Below are positions 13,949 through 14,637 of a DNA stretch of 14,637 bases, piece by piece; within the stretch, counting starts at the first letter, position 1, and every line of letters begins with the position of its first letter. Location: positions 1-14,637 of the forward strand of contig SLGA01000007.1 in NCBI GenBank assembly GCA_007123985.1, written 5' to 3'. Under the pieces are notes generated by a model. That model did not search any database and had not been told where the DNA came from. It worked only from the letters and a program-made list of their open reading frames with translations. This DNA comes from Balneolaceae bacterium. GTDB taxonomy: Bacteria > Bacteroidota > Rhodothermia > Balneolales > Balneolaceae. Both the position numbers and the translations under genes were made by a program.

Positions 13949-14637
13949 ATGAAGTACGATTACGATGTAATCATTATAGGCAGCGGGCCAGCGGGCTTTT
14001 CCTGCGCAATGCAAAGTACTAAGTTCGATAAACAGGTTTTGATGATTGAAGCCAGCAGCGAAAATTTAGGGGGTAGCTGGTTACATAAAGGAACCGTTCC
14101 AAGTAAAGCTTTGCGCGCAGCTGCACGGCTTATTCAATCGTTTCACTCGCAATTTGGTGATGAAAGAGGCAGAAAACCATTCGAGATTTTTCGAATGGAA
14201 GATATTATGGATTATAAGAAGCCCATTCTGGAGGGTAAAAAAAAGAAAGTAAAAGATGACATCATTAAGAATGAAGTCGAAACAGTTCGCGGATGGGGCA
14301 GAATTACGGGGGAAAATACCGTTGAGGTTGTTGATAATCTGAATCAGAAAAAAGAGTACACCGCAAAAAACATTCTCATTTCAACCGGCAGCAGCCCTGC
14401 CGCACCGAAAAACTTCACGATTGATCATGAAGGCATTCTTGATTACTCCTCGATTCTGGAGCTAACGCACATTCCTCGAAGGCTGATTATAATTGGTGGG
14501 GGAATAATATCTATTGAGTTTGCAACGATTTTCTCAGCACTCGGAACAAGAGTAACCATTTTAAACGAACAAAATGAGATTCTTCCTTTTCTTGACAGCG
14601 AGATCAAATCTGCCCTCTTAAAGTCCATTAAAAAGAA
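13949..14637 (+). CDS. sthA: SthA-like NAD(P)+ transhydrogenase flavoprotein, N-terminal half
   Basis: The gene runs off the right edge; 229 codons are visible of an expected ~460. The FAD-binding fold starts at once: YDVIIIGSGPAG (5-16), then a beta strand ending in MIEA. Next comes GGSWLHKGTVPSKALR (41-56), STGSSPAAP (145-153) and the second, NAD(P)-binding, Rossmann motif IIIGGGIISIEFA (180-192), followed by FLDSEI as in SthA. In dihydrolipoamide dehydrogenase the 41-56 block reads GGTCLNVGCIPSK; here both redox cysteines are gone (Trp44 and Thr49), so it cannot reduce disulfides by the usual route. Soluble transhydrogenase SthA, which balances NADH and NADPH, also has Thr at the second place. 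The ATG at 13949 follows an A-rich leader. The upstream 242 bases to sodA hold the sodA promoter and no gene; I see no convincing promoter for this gene. Another cysteine-free family member is possible. Confidence 0.75.
   Translation, partial: MKYDYDVIIIGSGPAGFSCAMQSTKFDKQVLMIEASSENLGGSWLHKGTVPSKALRAAARLIQSFHSQFGDERGRKPFEIFRMEDIMDYKKPILEGKKKKVKDDIIKNEVETVRGWGRITGENTVEVVDNLNQKKEYTAKNILISTGSSPAAPKNFTIDHEGILDYSSILELTHIPRRLIIIGGGIISIEFATIFSALGTRVTILNEQNEILPFLDSEIKSALLKSIKK

Overview
The window looks like ordinary chromosomal backbone of a free-living, AT-rich member of the Bacteroidota/Rhodothermota/Balneolota group; Balneolaceae-like is my best guess. The reasons are a Bacteroidota-style LptE lipoprotein, a GWxTD-domain lipoprotein, large TPR lipoproteins, promoter-like boxes of the TTG...TAnnTTTG kind, and start codons with A/T-rich leaders and no Shine-Dalgarno sequence. 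I see no rRNA, tRNA, CRISPR array, phage gene, transposase or insertion sequence. Twelve genes plus one partial gene at the right edge fill almost all of the window, and no gene-free stretch exceeds about 245 bases.

Left part (1-1535, + strand): the 3' end of a sigma-54 (NtrC-type) regulator with a Fis-type helix-turn-helix overlaps lptE, an outer-membrane LPS-assembly lipoprotein, which is followed by a small TPR protein. They look like one operon. It meets a metallo-beta-lactamase-fold hydrolase (1537-2178, -) tail to tail with one base between the stop codons.

Middle (2261-6633): on the - strand, pabB (aminodeoxychorismate synthase component I, folate branch) is followed by a MoxR/Mg-chelatase-like AAA+ ATPase and then by rpmE (a cysteine-free ribosomal protein L31) with its own candidate promoter and terminator. 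Divergent from pabB is pyrD (quinone-type dihydroorotate dehydrogenase), which has a Cys where class 2 enzymes normally have the catalytic Ser. pyrD overlaps the 3' end of the next gene by 14 bases.

Right-centre (6620-12483): pyk (pyruvate kinase) and, downstream on the same strand, a 916-residue TPR lipoprotein ending in a TonB-C-like domain. Divergent from pyk is a GWxTD-domain lipoprotein. The pyk/GWxTD intergenic region has two face-to-face candidate promoters and a 9-bp inverted repeat that touches both. A bidirectional terminator closes the GWxTD gene.

Right end (12512-14637): three consecutive redox genes, a BrxA/BrxB-type bacilliredoxin, a manganese-type superoxide dismutase (sodA) with a palindrome around its -35 box, and, divergently, the first half of a SthA-like flavoprotein transhydrogenase that lacks both redox cysteines of the disulfide reductase family.

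Most of the content is housekeeping. The least explained items are the TPR/TonB-C lipoprotein, the GWxTD lipoprotein, the AAA+ ATPase without a visible VWA partner, and the sodA palindrome. I found no convincing new multi-gene system.
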